A DNA stretch of 64,000 nt from Polysphondylium violaceum. Taxonomy: Eukaryota; Evosea; Eumycetozoa; Dictyosteliales; Dictyosteliaceae. Of this stretch, positions 48,143-60,518 are shown one piece after another. The notes under the pieces are model-generated. The model saw nothing but the letters and a program-made list of their open reading frames with translations, was not told where the DNA came from and ran no database searches. Within the stretch, counting starts at the first letter, position 1. The number at the start of each line of letters is the position of its first letter. Location of the stretch: the NCBI GenBank assembly GCA_000277445.1, contig AJWJ01000016.1, positions 33,562 to 97,561 on the forward strand, written 5' to 3'. The translations under genes were made by a program, and so were the position numbers.

Positions 48143-48891
48143 CTCTAATTCTATGTAATTATCTCTATCTAAATTTCTATCTAAACTAAATATCTCTATT
48201 GCCCACACTATTACATGTAGATAATAAACACAACTATTTTATGCACATTTCTCAACTCTTGGATTATTTATAGTTGAACTGCTTGTTGAAATTTAATTCA
48301 ATATTAAATCACAATTAATATTCATTCTTGGAAGATCAATGTTTCCTCTATCGTGCTTTGTGCTCATCAAGGCAGAGTGGTGAGTGGGGGTGTGTAATAG
48401 TATTTCTATAAACATATGTTTAGACTAAATTTGTGTACACGACATCCCAATTGATCTTTTACTCTTGACCCCATACCGATAGAGTAGAGACAGTCAAAAA
48501 AGGTCAACAATTCTAAAATTATAATCTACAAATTAATTTCTTTTTCGCTGTTTTTGCAACTCGAAAATATGGATGCGTGGCGACATAGTGACTAACCAGT
48601 GTTTAATTTTTTTTTTTTTTTGATAAATTTTTAGTTTTTCAAGATTTTTTTTGTTAATATTTGATATTAATTAAGACTGATCATTCATTTCTTGTCTTTA
48701 TGAAAACACAATACAATCACAGAGTTTATTATTTTAAACATCATTTTATCTATATTTAGTTTTAGTTTTTTTTGATTTTTTTATATTTTTTTTCTTATAA
48801 ATATCTATCACGCTCACATATATACACTTATATATATATATATCTATATACAGACACAGACATATACGCATAAACATAACATCTATCAAAA
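48143..48891. other. Divergent spacer upstream of IRE1
   Basis: 749 bp, AT-rich, with T runs at 48606-48625 and 48765-48800 and a TATATA run near 48830-48850 about 50 bp before the IRE1 start. No gene seen. Confidence 0.5.
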
Positions 48892-51858
48892 ATGATGCCT
48901 AAAACGGTTTTATTGTTATCTTTGATATTGTTGTTACTGCTACCAATCAGTGTCGTTTTTGCTCAAGCACAAAATAGAGAAAACATAATATATAGTGTAC
49001 AAGAAGAGTCATCGTCTTCTTCGGGGAGTTACTTTAACAATGATGACGATGATTTATCGTTGATCGTTAGTACATTGGATGGAAGTATATATTCTTTTCA
49101 TTATCAAACAGGTCAGCTCAACTGGAACATAAATCAAGGCAAATCGTTATACTCTACCTCACAAACAGAGGTAAGAGATACTTTTACAAACAGGGATTCG
49201 CTGGTGGTGCCCAATTTCGATGGTTCAGGAGAGTTTTATCAGTTTTATGATGGTTCCATAGAAAAGTTGCCATTTACTATCCACGATATCATAAAGTCGT
49301 CGCCTATCGTGTCCACAGGGGACCAAGGATCGTCGACCACCACTACAACAATAAACAATCAAGGATTCACCGAAAAGACTCTATTTGTAGGTAACAAGTA
49401 TACCTCTATTCTCGTCGTGGACACAGAGACTGGTAAAGTAGTGAAATCAATGTCCAAGGACGGAATGTGGGAGGAAGATTGCCCATCTGAAGTCTTGGAC
49501 GGCACATTACTATTTACAAGATCAGATTACAAAATCTTGGCACTTGATCCAAAGTCTGGTTCAGAGAAATGGAATATATCGCTTGGTGAATACACACCCT
49601 ACTCATCTGAACATATTTTATGTAACTATTATTATATTATAATTTTATATATATTTACTAATAGATCTATAAATAATTATGAAATAAATATAGCTGATTC
49701 ATTAATATTTGAAGGATTGATTGAAGTTTTACCATTTAATAATAGATACAAGTTATTTGTACAAAAACAAAAAGGAGTAGGATCGTTTTGGGAATGTGTA
49801 TTAACATCAACACCAGTTTCAATTCATGCCTATTCAAAGAGTCAAAAGATATTGACAAAGGTTGATTTCAAAAGAAGAATGGAAAAGAATAATAATCAAT
49901 TAATATTACCAAATTCAATTTCAACAGATTTAATTATACCTGCCACCTTTGAACCAACATTTATGTTTGATCAATACGATGGTCAATTCTTTATTACTAG
50001 TAATGCTGCTAGAAATAATCAAAATAATAATCATAATAATAATAATAATAATAGTAATCAAAATAATCAAAATAATAACAATAATGGGAGAAACCCAAAT
50101 AATAATAAATATATCTCAGATGGCAAGAATGATAATCAATCAAATTCTTATCCACCCAGGAAACCAGAGTCTACCATTGACATGATGTTTGATTTAATAG
50201 AAACTAATCAAGCAAAGTTGTTGATGTTATCATTGATTATCATTATCCTATCAAAGAGTGTTTACAAGAGATTGATAGGAAACAACACCAATAGTAATAA
50301 TAGTAATAGCAGTAATCATAACAACAATCACAACAATAGACACAAAACACCAAAGAAAAAGAAAAAAGGTAAAAACAACAGTCACAACAATAACCAAAAC
50401 AATCAAAACAACAATCAAGATAGTGATGACAATGCTACGACAACAATGATAGTGGATCCTATACCTTTTCCACCTTATAATCCTTATGATAAAAAGATTA
50501 TTCTCGATAATGGAAACACAAAGATTGGTAAATTGGAGATCACACAAAATGTTTTAGGCACTGGAAGCTGTGGTACCATTGTATATGAAGGTTTTATGGA
50601 AGGTAGAAAAGTTGCAATTAAAAGAATGTTGTCACAGTTTATTAAATTTGCCGATAGAGAAGTCTCCATTTTAATTCATTCCGATGAACATACAAACGTT
50701 GTTAGATATTATGCAAAAGAAGAAGATGGTGAATTTATTTATTTAGCTTTATCTTATTGTAAAAAAAGTTTAGATATGTTGATTACAGAATCTGATAATA
50801 ATGGTAATAATACCAATAATCAAATTTTAAATAGTCAAAATAATAGTAATAATAGAAAGATAAAGAATAATTCAAATATTAGTACAACAACTACCACAAC
50901 TACTACAACAACAACTACAACAATAATACCAAATAACAAGACATTAGTAAATGGTAAAAAAGAAATAACAGATTCAACAAAACAAATGATTTTAGAATTA
51001 CTTCAAGGTCTATCACATTTACACTCGTTAAATATATTGCATCGTGATATTAAACCACAAAATATATTGATTGATCCCAATGGTCGAGTGAAAATATCAG
51101 ACATGGGACTTGGTAAGCATTTGGACAGAGACGATGCCTCTTTGACATTCACTAGTGATAGTCATGGCTGGCAACCTGCAGAGTATATCGATGGCAGCAA
51201 CAGAAACACTAAAAAGGTGGATATCTTTTCGATTGGTTGTGTCATCTATTACATGCTCACAGGCAACAATCCATTTGGCCAAAGATTCAGTCGTGAAAAG
51301 AATGTTCTCAAAGGCAAACACGACATTGAAGCCATTGCTCATATCTCGGATCTCCATCACCTAGTCTCGACCATGATTTCGCACGATCCCGACAAAAGAC
51401 CAGATATCACTGAATGCATCAAACATCCCTTCTTTTGGAACACCCACAAAAAGCTTTCGTTCTTGATCGCAGCCTCTGATTACTTGGAGTTTGAGAAACC
51501 TACTTCCCCCCTCAACCTAGAGATTGACAGCCACATTGACGAGATTGCTGGCGCCAAAGACGGCGAGGGCGACTGGTGGGCAAAAATCGATCAAGTGTTG
51601 ATTGACAATATCGGCCGATACAGAAAATACAATGGCAAAAGCATCAGAGATCTCCTCCGTGTCATTCGAAACAAGTTTAACCACTATCGGGATCTCTCTG
51701 TCGACGAACAAAACTGTTTGGGCGCCCTGCCAGATGGTTTCCTCCATTATTTTGAGTCCAAGTTTCCCAAGCTCTTCATCACCACTTTTCTCTTTACTGA
51801 GAAAAATCTAAAAAATGAAGCCTACTTTAACCAATTCTTTGATCAAGTCAAGAATTAA
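48892..51858 (+). CDS. ireA: IRE1 ER-stress sensor kinase/endoribonuclease
   Basis: An open frame of 988 codons, with a probable in-frame 72-bp intron at 49622-49693 that would leave 964. Signal peptide MMPKTVLLLSLILLLLLPIS. The luminal domain has beta-propeller-like PQQ-type strands (STLDGSIYSFHYQTGQLNWN, VVDTETGKVVKSM). An Asn-rich linker and a transmembrane helix (LLMLSLIIIILSKSVY, near residue 440) follow. The kinase domain (GTGSCGTIVYEG near 553, VAIKRM, HRDIKPQNIL, SDMGL in place of DFG) has an Asn/Thr insert. The KEN RNase domain (YNGKSIRDLLRVIRNKFNHY) keeps the Tyr, Arg, Asn and His needed for catalysis. It detects unfolded protein in the ER and cleaves RNA in the unfolded protein response. 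Confidence 0.95.
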   Translation: MMPKTVLLLSLILLLLLPISVVFAQAQNRENIIYSVQEESSSSSGSYFNNDDDDLSLIVSTLDGSIYSFHYQTGQLNWNINQGKSLYSTSQTEVRDTFTNRDSLVVPNFDGSGEFYQFYDGSIEKLPFTIHDIIKSSPIVSTGDQGSSTTTTTINNQGFTEKTLFVGNKYTSILVVDTETGKVVKSMSKDGMWEEDCPSEVLDGTLLFTRSDYKILALDPKSGSEKWNISLGEYTPYSSEHILCNYYYIIILYIFTNRSINNYEINIADSLIFEGLIEVLPFNNRYKLFVQKQKGVGSFWECVLTSTPVSIHAYSKSQKILTKVDFKRRMEKNNNQLILPNSISTDLIIPATFEPTFMFDQYDGQFFITSNAARNNQNNNHNNNNNNSNQNNQNNNNNGRNPNNNKYISDGKNDNQSNSYPPRKPESTIDMMFDLIETNQAKLLMLSLIIIILSKSVYKRLIGNNTNSNNSNSSNHNNNHNNRHKTPKKKKKGKNNSHNNNQNNQNNNQDSDDNATTTMIVDPIPFPPYNPYDKKIILDNGNTKIGKLEITQNVLGTGSCGTIVYEGFMEGRKVAIKRMLSQFIKFADREVSILIHSDEHTNVVRYYAKEEDGEFIYLALSYCKKSLDMLITESDNNGNNTNNQILNSQNNSNNRKIKNNSNISTTTTTTTTTTTTTIIPNNKTLVNGKKEITDSTKQMILELLQGLSHLHSLNILHRDIKPQNILIDPNGRVKISDMGLGKHLDRDDASLTFTSDSHGWQPAEYIDGSNRNTKKVDIFSIGCVIYYMLTGNNPFGQRFSREKNVLKGKHDIEAIAHISDLHHLVSTMISHDPDKRPDITECIKHPFFWNTHKKLSFLIAASDYLEFEKPTSPLNLEIDSHIDEIAGAKDGEGDWWAKIDQVLIDNIGRYRKYNGKSIRDLLRVIRNKFNHYRDLSVDEQNCLGALPDGFLHYFESKFPKLFITTFLFTEKNLKNEAYFNQFFDQVKN

Positions 51859-51960
51859 TAGGACAGTATTAGTAGTAATAGTAATAATAATAATAATAAT
51901 AAATTATTATTTTTGTAAATTTAATTATGATATCATTGATAAATTGTGTGTTATTTTATT

Positions 51961-52949
51961 TTATGCATAATCAGAGGGTGTTGAATAAAAGAAACTTAAA
52001 AATTTTGGAAAACCAATTTTAAAACCAACTCTGGCTTTGAAAATATACAATACGACTAAAAAGAAGACTAAGAGTCCAAAATAAATTAATAACTTGTCTG
52101 TTAGATCTCTTCTCTTTAGTTTGGTTAGGAGTGATTTGGCCTCTGTTGTTCTACCTCCATATTCTTTTTGTTGATTCAATGTTTTATCAACTACTTTGGA
52201 TGCTTCATCTATTTTTAAGATAATTAATGTTAGTGTTTATGATTCAATAGTTTACTGATATCATTCATAATATCCACTACCTACTTATTTCATGTAAAAG
52301 GTCAGAGCTTCTAGAAACTTGTGCATTCATAAAGTTTCTAGTTCTCTTTAAAGTTTCTGTTAATGATACTGATGTTTTTAAAATATCTTCTTTTGAACTA
52401 TATAAACAAGGTATTGAGTCAGTATATATATAGAGAATTGTTTACATAAATATATGAATATACACACTTGTACTTATTTGAATAATCTCTCGATTGTTTA
52501 GATATATTCCCACCAGAACAAAGTTCTTTTTTCTCTTGTATAAATCTTTCTTGAATACTCTTTGATGCTTGTAAATTTACTTTTCTTTGTAATACCTTTA
52601 AGCTTGATCGTAGATATTAATATTATTATTTCTTATAGTCTGTTTGAGGAGACACACAAACATAATAAACATACTTTTCAAATTCTTCTTTATGAATTTT
52701 TAATTCATTTTCATATTGTTTAATACCAGATTTATTATTAATTTCAAATAACAAACTACTTGTTTCTTTAATCAATGAATTTAATGTTTCTAAACTTGAT
52801 TTAATATGAGTGTTTAGATTTTGTGTTTCAAGTATTGAAGATGAATCTGACAGTGATTTAATGTGATCTCTAATAGAGTATTCTAATTGATTAATCTCTT
52901 TAAATTGTGCATTTAAATGATCTATATGATTTATATTCTTAGATGTCAT
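51961..52949 (-). CDS. sec20: Sec20/BNIP1-type SNARE
   Basis: Minus-strand exons 52675-52949, 52474-52602, 52285-52397 and 51961-52208 give 254 residues. All joins keep phase, though the first acceptor (ATCAAG, no pyrimidine tract) is weak. An N-terminal helical region is followed by the SNARE segment (SVSLTETLKRTRNFMNAQ, DEASKVVDKTLNQQ) and the conserved LKRRDLTDKLLIYFGLLVFF anchor seen in BNIP1/Sec20. It functions in Golgi-to-ER retrograde fusion with Ufe1/Syntaxin-18-type SNAREs. A luminal tail of about 20 residues has no HDEL-like signal. Epsilon-COP of the same pathway is 5 kb away, probably by chance. Confidence 0.9.
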
Positions 52950-53086
52950 TTCTCTCTGTGTCTAAATTTGTCTGTTGTATTCTCAAATGAATAAATATCA
53001 ATAAATAATTTAATTAATAAAAAAAAAAAAAATAATTACCAAAATTTCGAGTGTTTGAGTCATTATATTTAAACGGAAAAGAAATA

Positions 53087-53497
53087 ATGAAAATCACAAG
53101 ACTTGATCATCTCGTTATTACAACAAAGGATATTTCAAAAAGCTTATACTTTTATACAAATATACTTGGTATGGAATTAGATGAAAATCTTTTCAATGAA
53201 AAAAAGAGATATGCAGTAAAGTTTGGCAATTCAAAAATCAATATACATGTTAGAGCAGGTGAATTTCAACCTGCTGCAAAAAACCCCACAATAGGATCAG
53301 GTGATCTTTGCTTTATAGTAGATGGTGATATAAATAATATTAAAAAAGAGGTAGAATCCAAAGGTATAACTATTGAAGAAGGTGTAGTCAAGAGAACTGG
53401 CGCTCTGGGGCCAATAGATAGTATCTATTTAAGAGATCCTGATGAAAATCTCATAGAAATTAGTACATATAATATCGATGTCGCTATAAAAGATTAA
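53087..53497 (+). CDS. Glyoxalase/VOC-fold protein (GLOD5-like)
   Basis: Open frame of 136 residues from the ATG at 53087. The frame runs farther upstream only through a non-ATG start. It has the two-babbb VOC pattern: KITRLDHLVITTKDISKSLY at the start, FYTNILGMELDE, KINIHVRAGEFQPAAKNP, GSGDLCFIVDG, then IYLRDPDENLIEIS with the metal-ligand-type Glu near the end. The first His (LDHLV) and last Glu (LIEIS) are in the places expected for metal ligands. It resembles GLOD5-type dioxygenase/glyoxalase-domain proteins, and the substrate is unknown. The start lies 137 bp from the divergent Sec20 start. Confidence 0.88.
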   Translation: MKITRLDHLVITTKDISKSLYFYTNILGMELDENLFNEKKRYAVKFGNSKINIHVRAGEFQPAAKNPTIGSGDLCFIVDGDINNIKKEVESKGITIEEGVVKRTGALGPIDSIYLRDPDENLIEISTYNIDVAIKD

Positions 53498-53949
53498 AAT
53501 TTAATAAACCCAAAGTCTCATACTCCTTTATACTCGGACCACTCCGATAGCCGTTTCCTTTATTTGGTTAGTGCCCATATACATGGTATCTTTGCTAACC
53601 TATTTGACTTTGGTGGGATAGAAGGAAATTTGTTCTCTTTGAGATGTCGAGTTTAAACTTACTTTTATCTCTAGAGATCTTCGTTGTCTTCATTAGGATA
53701 TTCCTCTTCATTGGGGTGGAGATGATCTAGAATTACCTAATTAATTGGTTTCTGATGACATTAAATCTGGTTTGAATTCAAATGTTGAGATTTCATCCCG
53801 AAACTATTGGTAAATAAATCTCGATTCCATCAAAACTTGTGCAATTAATCAAGCATTTTTGTACAATTTCTAAATAATAATGTTGACAAAAGTTTTATTT
53901 TAATTATAATTTAAATGTATATATTTATTTAAAAATAATAGATTTATTA
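53498..53949. other. Spacer with possible broken coding sequence
   Basis: 53530-53800 is less AT-rich than other spacers and contains short coding-like stretches (for example SAHIHGIFANLFDFGG on the plus strand) interrupted by stops. I cannot assign them. It could be a gene relic. Confidence 0.35.
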
Positions 53950-56900
53950 TTAAAGTATTCTATTATTATTATTATTATTTAATTGTAATTGTTGGTTGAT
54001 GGTATCCTTAAATATATTCTCCATTGTGTCGAGTTTTGAAGAAAGGGAAACGATTTTAATGTACATGAAAATATATATTATCAATATGAAAAAGAGAATA
54101 ATAAATATTGGTAATTGACCTTTAGGACCTGAAAAACTAACGGATCCCAATGGAGATTTAAATTTAAAGAGATTTGTCTTTTTATCCATTGATGATGTGG
54201 AGCTATTATTGTTATTGATTGTTGATATATCTGAAGATGAGGTCGAAAGTGGTTTTTTCTTTTCTTCTTCGACAATGGTTGGGAAGGGTGCTGAATAGGG
54301 CGATTGAAGATTTGCAATGCTAGCAGATGTTGGTGTTACAACAGTAGGCGATACACCACCACTGCTACCAACATTGATGTGGAGATGTGATCCACCAGGT
54401 GATAGAGTATTGTTGACTTGACTGGAAGAGTTGATGAGATGTTGTCTGCTTCTTGATCTGGTGTGATGTGGTTTGGGTGAATCTGTTCTCTCGTCATCTT
54501 TGAGTCCTTCAATCTTTTTATTGTCAACACTCTTGTTTAATGGCAATTGTAGTTGAGCTGCAGTAGTTGAAACGGGTTTTAATTGAATCAGCTTTTGTAT
54601 CTCTTGTTTGGCCAACAGGATCCACTGCGAAAAGGATGCTTTGGTTTCTTTGATTGTGCCACTTTCAATCTTTCCCTTGAACCAAGTCTTTTTAATGAAT
54701 CTAACGCATAACTGGATGGTTAGTCTGCATGTTTCTGGCGATGTCTCAGTGATATCCCATTTAGCCTCGATTCTAAAGTGATCACCATATGGGATATCCA
54801 ACATGATTGTATCAGTCTCGACCAATAGCTTAGTTTTGGTTAAATGATAACGTTGAGTCTCTTGAATTCTAGTTTTATCTGGTCCAATGGGTGAATTTAC
54901 AGGTGCTACATACTCTAGCTCTCTTATGGTACCATATCTTTCTCTAAAGGCCCAGTTCTTTACGACTACATTCTTGTCACCTCTCTTTACGTGATAGTTG
55001 TAGGCAAAATTACAAGTGTCAGAGTAGAGAGCTCTATAAAAATTTACAACACTAACATTAAAATTCTCTGTACAAATCTCTTGAAATTCTGTAGATTGAC
55101 TCTCTAAAATAGATTGAGCTGGTTCTTTGGATAAATGATTTTCAATACTACCATAAACTTCATCTAAATGATTCTTTTCTTTGCTTTCTGTTGCTATTGT
55201 TGGTGTTGGTGTTGGTGTTGTTGTTGTTGTTGTTGTGGGTACTGTTGCTGTTGTTGCTGTTGTTGGTTTTGTATCGGGTATTGTTGTTGTTGTTACTGTA
55301 GATGAATTATTTAAATTACTACTAATTTTAGTTTCTTCAATCGATGTGGTTGAAGTTGAGGATGATGTCGTTGATGTAGATGTAGAAATAGATGTTGTAG
55401 TGATTGATTCTGTTTGTTTTTGTTGTTGCTGTTGTTGTTGTTGTTGTGAAATGGTTGTACCACTATTGTTAATGGTATTTATACTTGATGGTTGTTTTTT
55501 ATCTATATTATTATGATTATTACTGGTATTGCTTGTTTTCAGTAAATGTTCAGTGACAACTTCATCTGAAGGATTACCTGGATGTAAAGTTTTTGGCTCA
55601 CTATTAATTGTAGTTGATGAAGCAACCCTATTTATACTACTATTAATACCATTACTATTGCCATTATTATGGTTTCCATTTGGTGGTTGAAGTTCTGAAT
55701 CAGTAGCTAAGTTTGATTCAACTGGTGCAGAATCATCATAAGTGGTTGATGTATCATCGTCCATATCATCGTCATCTACACTAATTGAACTAGCATCTTC
55801 ATGAGACACACCTGTTACCTCTTTCCAAACTTCAATTATCTCCTTGTACGATTTATCTCTAGAAACAAATGATGCAAATGAAAACTAATTATTTATAGAT
55901 ATTAGATATTGTGTGGGTACTTTAAACCTACATCGCTTTTAAACATCATATTTACCTTTTGAGATTGAGTAGAAATTTCAATGGCTACAGCTAAATTCTT
56001 GTTCTTTTTTCTAATTTGTATTATATCTTTAATTTGAATGATTTCCTAAATAATGATAAAAGAGTTAGAGAGGAGATATAAACGAGAGAGGATATATAAA
56101 ACATACAGTTGTTTTAATTCCAAATATTTTAGATTCAAAACAAAGATGGTTTGTAAATAAATAAAGTCTTCCATGTAATAATATCTGTTTGTACAAGGCA
56201 GCCGAATAGTCGTGCAATAAAATTTCATCTGTTGGTAGTTTAAATTTCTTTATATATGGGTTACTCTTTACTCTGCCATCCAATGTTTTTGAAATAGGTG
56301 GGGGTTCATCAATATCCATTCTCTTTTTAGATGGTATTAGTAATTTGGGTGAAATAAATAATTTACTCTTTTTATTCTATGTTGTGAAAGATAAATAAAT
56401 ATTGTGTAATTAATTAATTTTGGTTAGATAAGATAAATTTGAATATTTAAATAAAATAGAAAGGGGATAGATAGGATATGGATGAATATAGAATATAAAC
56501 CAAAATGTGAAGGGGTATGAAAAGGAAATAAAAACAAAACACAAAAAAAAAAAAAAAAGATAAATGTGTACAAAGGGAGAATAAATAACTATGTAGGTGA
56601 ATTTATCCAAAAGAGGGAGAAGTATTTTAGCTGTGATAAGAATAGGTTTTCTTTTTTTTCTTTTTTTTTTTTACATTCACAACAAATCACCACCCCCATT
56701 AACCACACCAATAATAAGGGGTGTGGGTTATTTGTGTGTTGTGTGTTTACGTATGAATAAAATGATAAAAGGGCATATATTAAGAAGAGGTATTACCTAA
56801 TTCATACAGATTGGGTGTGTTCGAAGAGATGAGGGGTTGATACCGCGTATGTGGTGTGTTGTGTGTTGTGTAGGTATATTTATTTTAGATGTGTATAAAA

Positions 56901-57662
56901 TTTTAAAAGAGTGAGTGTAGATGAATGTTGAATGAGTTTTGTTGAAAAAAAAATATTACTATTGTTATAATAAAAATTATATTATTGATATCAGTGTAGT
57001 GTATGAGAGAGATAGATGCTGATCGAAAAAAGGATCATATATGAAAAAAGTAAAAAATAGATAATCAATCAACAAAAACATAATCATAATGACAACATGA
57101 GCCCAAATAAAAAAAAAAAAAAAATTTTCAGAGTAAAGTCCAAATATGGAAAGAAAAATGGAGTGATGGTGGTGTGAGAAAGATGTGTGTGCTATTTTAA
57201 AATAACATACTAGCGTTTATGAGAAAACACACAAATACACACACATACACATTTATAGATATCTTGAATTGAATATATATGTAGAATGAAAATAAAACTA
57301 TATTTCTAATAATACTAGAACAATAAAATCAAACTTACCTTTTCATCAGAAGCAAATAGCTTCAACTCTTCAGTGCTTTGACTTCTCACTTTAAGTTTGT
57401 TCAAATCTGATTGATTCGATTTATCATCCTTTTTCTTTAAACCTGGAGTAGAATTAGTTGATCCATAAAATTCACTACTACTGTTATCCTGTGAGCACAT
57501 AACCGGTGAAAAGAAACTGGGCGACTGAATATCTTGTGGAGGTGATCCATTGAATGGTGATGTTGTCAAACTATTGTGACTAACACCACCAATTGTATGA
57601 TGTCCATTTATATTTGGTGATAAACTAGCACCCTGACCTGATATATTTGGTAATGATGCCAT
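53950..57662 (-). CDS. GRAM-VASt membrane protein (GRAMD1/LAM-type lipid-transfer family)
   Basis: Minus-strand exons 57339-57662, 56107-56376, 55956-56045 and 53950-55884 give about 872 residues. All junctions are phase 0. After a Ser/Asn-rich N-terminus comes a GRAM domain (DEILLHDYSAALYKQILLHG, RLYLFTNHLCFESKIFG, IIQIKDIIQIRKKNK, ASFVSRDKSYKEII). A long Thr/Ser/Gln low-complexity linker precedes a VASt domain (VSVVNFYRALYSDTCNFAYN, YHLTKTKLLVETDT, DHFRIEAKWDIT, TWFKGKIESG). Near the C-terminus is a single membrane helix (PIFIILFFILIIYIFMYIKI). Family members sit at ER-plasma membrane contacts and move sterols. The first exon is assigned across a 962-bp intron and is the least certain part. 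Confidence 0.85.
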
Positions 57663-58641
57663 ATAAATATATATTTATGTGACTATATGTACAAAACAAT
57701 AGAAAAAATAATAAACAAAATAATAATTACTATATTTATCTATGTATTAAATAAAAAACAAACATAAACAGACGAAAAAAGGATATATGGATATATGAGA
57801 ATGAAAACAATACAAAATAAATAATCACTAAAAACTTAACACCAGCCTATATTTATATGTATTCGTGTATAGTAAGTAATCAACGATATGCGATTATACA
57901 ACAATACTATTACTGATGATGAAGGTGAAAAAGATGAACAAGATTAGCAATGTTTGACGCAAAACACAATTAAATAATAAATAATAAATAATAAATAAAC
58001 AAAACCTATCTCTATTCTAAAATGCAGAATTGAAATAAGCTAGAGTAATAAATAAGTTGAAAAACATAAAGAGTGTGTGTATGTGTGTGATTAAGAGTGT
58101 ATAAATATAGTGGCTAGCTAAAAATAGGTGGGTTCAATATTTATAAATAGAGTGAAAATGTGTGAGAGAGGTGGGGTGTATGTGTGTGTGTGGTTACAAA
58201 ATCAACTCTATCCTATATCAAAAAAATAAGAAAACATGGGTTACATATTGTTTTCAACAATATAATTTTGAAAATTTAAAATAAAAAAATATAAATACCA
58301 TTTTCATGATAGATCACGTCAAATGGTGATGATTTGTGATGGTGTTTCCTAAAAAATTTTTTTTTAAAAAAAGATATTTTTTTTGCATAAAGTGATCACA
58401 TCAAGGTAAAGTGGGTGCGCAAACCTGCCACCTTGCAACCACCCAGAGTTTAATATAAACCCAATGATGCGTTTTTAAATCTTCCTTTCTTTTCAAGAAT
58501 TTTTGCCTTTCTCGCAATTGATCATAGCACAAAAAAGTAAATTAATTTAGATATATTCAGATGATCAGGATCATAATTATGTAGTGCGCACACATAAATG
58601 TTATTTATCTTTTATATATATAATGTTTAATAAGTATTTAT
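57663..58641. other. Intergenic spacer, no gene seen
   Basis: 979 bp, AT-rich, with AATAA repeats near 57975-58000 and A/T runs at 58348-58385. It holds the promoter of the GRAM-VASt gene and the 3' flank of the TPR gene. Confidence 0.5.
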
Positions 58642-60282
58642 TTATTCTATTTTTTTCATAATATCTTCTTTTGAAACAACGTTTGGAGACCATTCAGTGA
58701 TTCTGTCTGGAGCATAGTCCAAAGAAGACAACTCTGATTCCAAGAGTTGGGCAGTTTCTGAACCAACCTTGATACCATTGTCTTCCAATTGTTTGAAAAA
58801 TGAGATAAATTCTTTCTTTGATGTTTCGGATGACTTGAAGAAACCATCAATATCAAATGCTCTTTGATGACCCAATTGATTCCATTCAGATCTTAATCTA
58901 TAGTAGTAGAGTAGTAGGAAATAATGATGGTGATGATGTTAGATATATATACTATTATTATACATATGTATACAAGATGAATGATAAATACTTTGTGAAA
59001 TCGATATGAGAGAATTCTTTTGAACTATCAATTTTGAAATCAATATCGGTTGATGGTTTTTCAGTGAAAAGTGAATCTAAAGCTTCGAGTTCAGATTTCA
59101 TTTTTAAAGACATATAAATTTTAGCAAGATTGGTGGCAGCGGTACGAGTGATATCACTTTGTCTACCAAAAGCTTTATCTAAGCCCTTGAATGATTTTTC
59201 GGCATATTCCAATGCTTCCTTTTGATTGTTTGAAACATAAAGATAACTTGATAAATTTAAATAAGCCATATTAATTCTTTCATCTGTAATTGGTGTTTTA
59301 ATACTAATTTATAGTCGTAGTGTTGTTGGTTGTTGTTGTTGTTATTGTTGTGTTTTAAATATATTAGTATATGAATAAGAGAGTGATGATTACTATTACT
59401 ATTGCTATCATCAGTACTACAACTACTATACCTTTCTAATACACTGATGGCTTTTTTACATTGTTGAATGGAATCTTCATTCTTTTGTAATAATGATAAT
59501 AATTCAGAATAGTTTAACAAGACGGTACCGTAAAAGAGTTGATCAAATTCAGATTCTAAATATTCAATCGATTGGGTATAGAATGACAAAGCGTCGTCTT
59601 TGAATCCCATGTTATGGTAGACGGTGGCAATGTTTCCTAAAATATAACCATAGACTTGAACAAAACTAATGTCGTTCTCTTGTTTGCCTTTGATTGAGGC
59701 CATTGATTTCTTGTATAGAGTAAGAGCAGATTGTAAAATTGGCTCGGCTTCTTTGTATTTACCTTGTGAAATTAAATTAAAACCTTGTTGATTAAGATCA
59801 ATACATTTGATCAATGGATTCACTTGTTTAGTTTTGTTTGATTTTAATGTAATCGATTCAACTTGTGGTGTATAGAAATCTGAAATCTTTTTTGTGATTG
59901 ATTTAATACTATAGTGAGTGGGTGAATAGGTATTAATATCTGTTGTTTGATGTTTCTTTCTCTGGACGTATGTGTATGTTGTATGTCAATGTAGTGCATC
60001 ATAATGAGTTTTAATCATATTTATCGCCCCAAACGATAAGTTACTACCACTACGACTACTACTACTAATAATAATGATCATGACTACTATTGACAATGAC
60101 AACATCTACTGCTCCACCAACGTCTCTATTTACTTTATACCGAGTTCATTAGTTTCATCATATTCGTCTATTTGTTGTTGTTTTGGTTGTGATTGTTGGG
60201 TGGTAGAATATAATCTAACTGCAGATTGTCTTGAAATAGATGCTACTCTATATACTTTTAATCCTCTATTAATAATATTCAT
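58642..60282 (-). CDS. Mitochondrial-type TPR protein
   Basis: Minus-strand exons 60134-60282, 59432-59959, 58992-59303 and 58642-58897 give 414 residues. The N-terminus MNIINRGLKVYRVASISRQS, then VRLYSTTQQ, is basic, without acidic residues, and has the RLYST signature of cleaved mitochondrial presequences. Several TPR units follow (FNLISQGKYKEAEPILQSAL, ILGNIATVYHNMGFKDDALS, YLYVSNNQKEALEYAEKS, TNLAKIYMSLKMKSELE). A C-terminal region (DIMKKIE end) is not TPR-like. Size and layout recall TTC19-type proteins of complex III assembly, but that is only a suggestion. The third intron could be misread as coding, since it encodes an open Asn/Ser/His-rich stretch; GT-AG phase and homology of the flanks argue that it is spliced. 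Confidence 0.78.
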
Positions 60283-60518
60283 TATTTCTGTACTGTATTC
60301 CTTTAATAAAGGAGATCTCTACTCTAAACACAAAGTCTGATATAGAAAAAAAAAAAATGATCACTCTTGAATTTTTTTTCGTTTTTTTCAATTTTTTGCA
60401 AAATCGAAGTTCTTGCCACAATTTTTGTGGGCGAGTCCTTCAGAGTAATGAATGGCAGATTAGTTTGTTTGCTTGTTTGTTTTTTGATTAAGTTTATTAG
60501 AATATATAGTAGAGGGGA

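Noticed and set aside
56566-56800. Overlapping plus-strand frames in the long intron of the GRAM-VASt gene
   Set aside because: AT-rich chance frames with Phe/Lys runs and no recognisable domain.
59304-59431. Ser/Asn/His-rich continuation of the TPR protein
   Set aside because: GT-AG borders, matching phase and the next TPR helix show that this is an intron read through.
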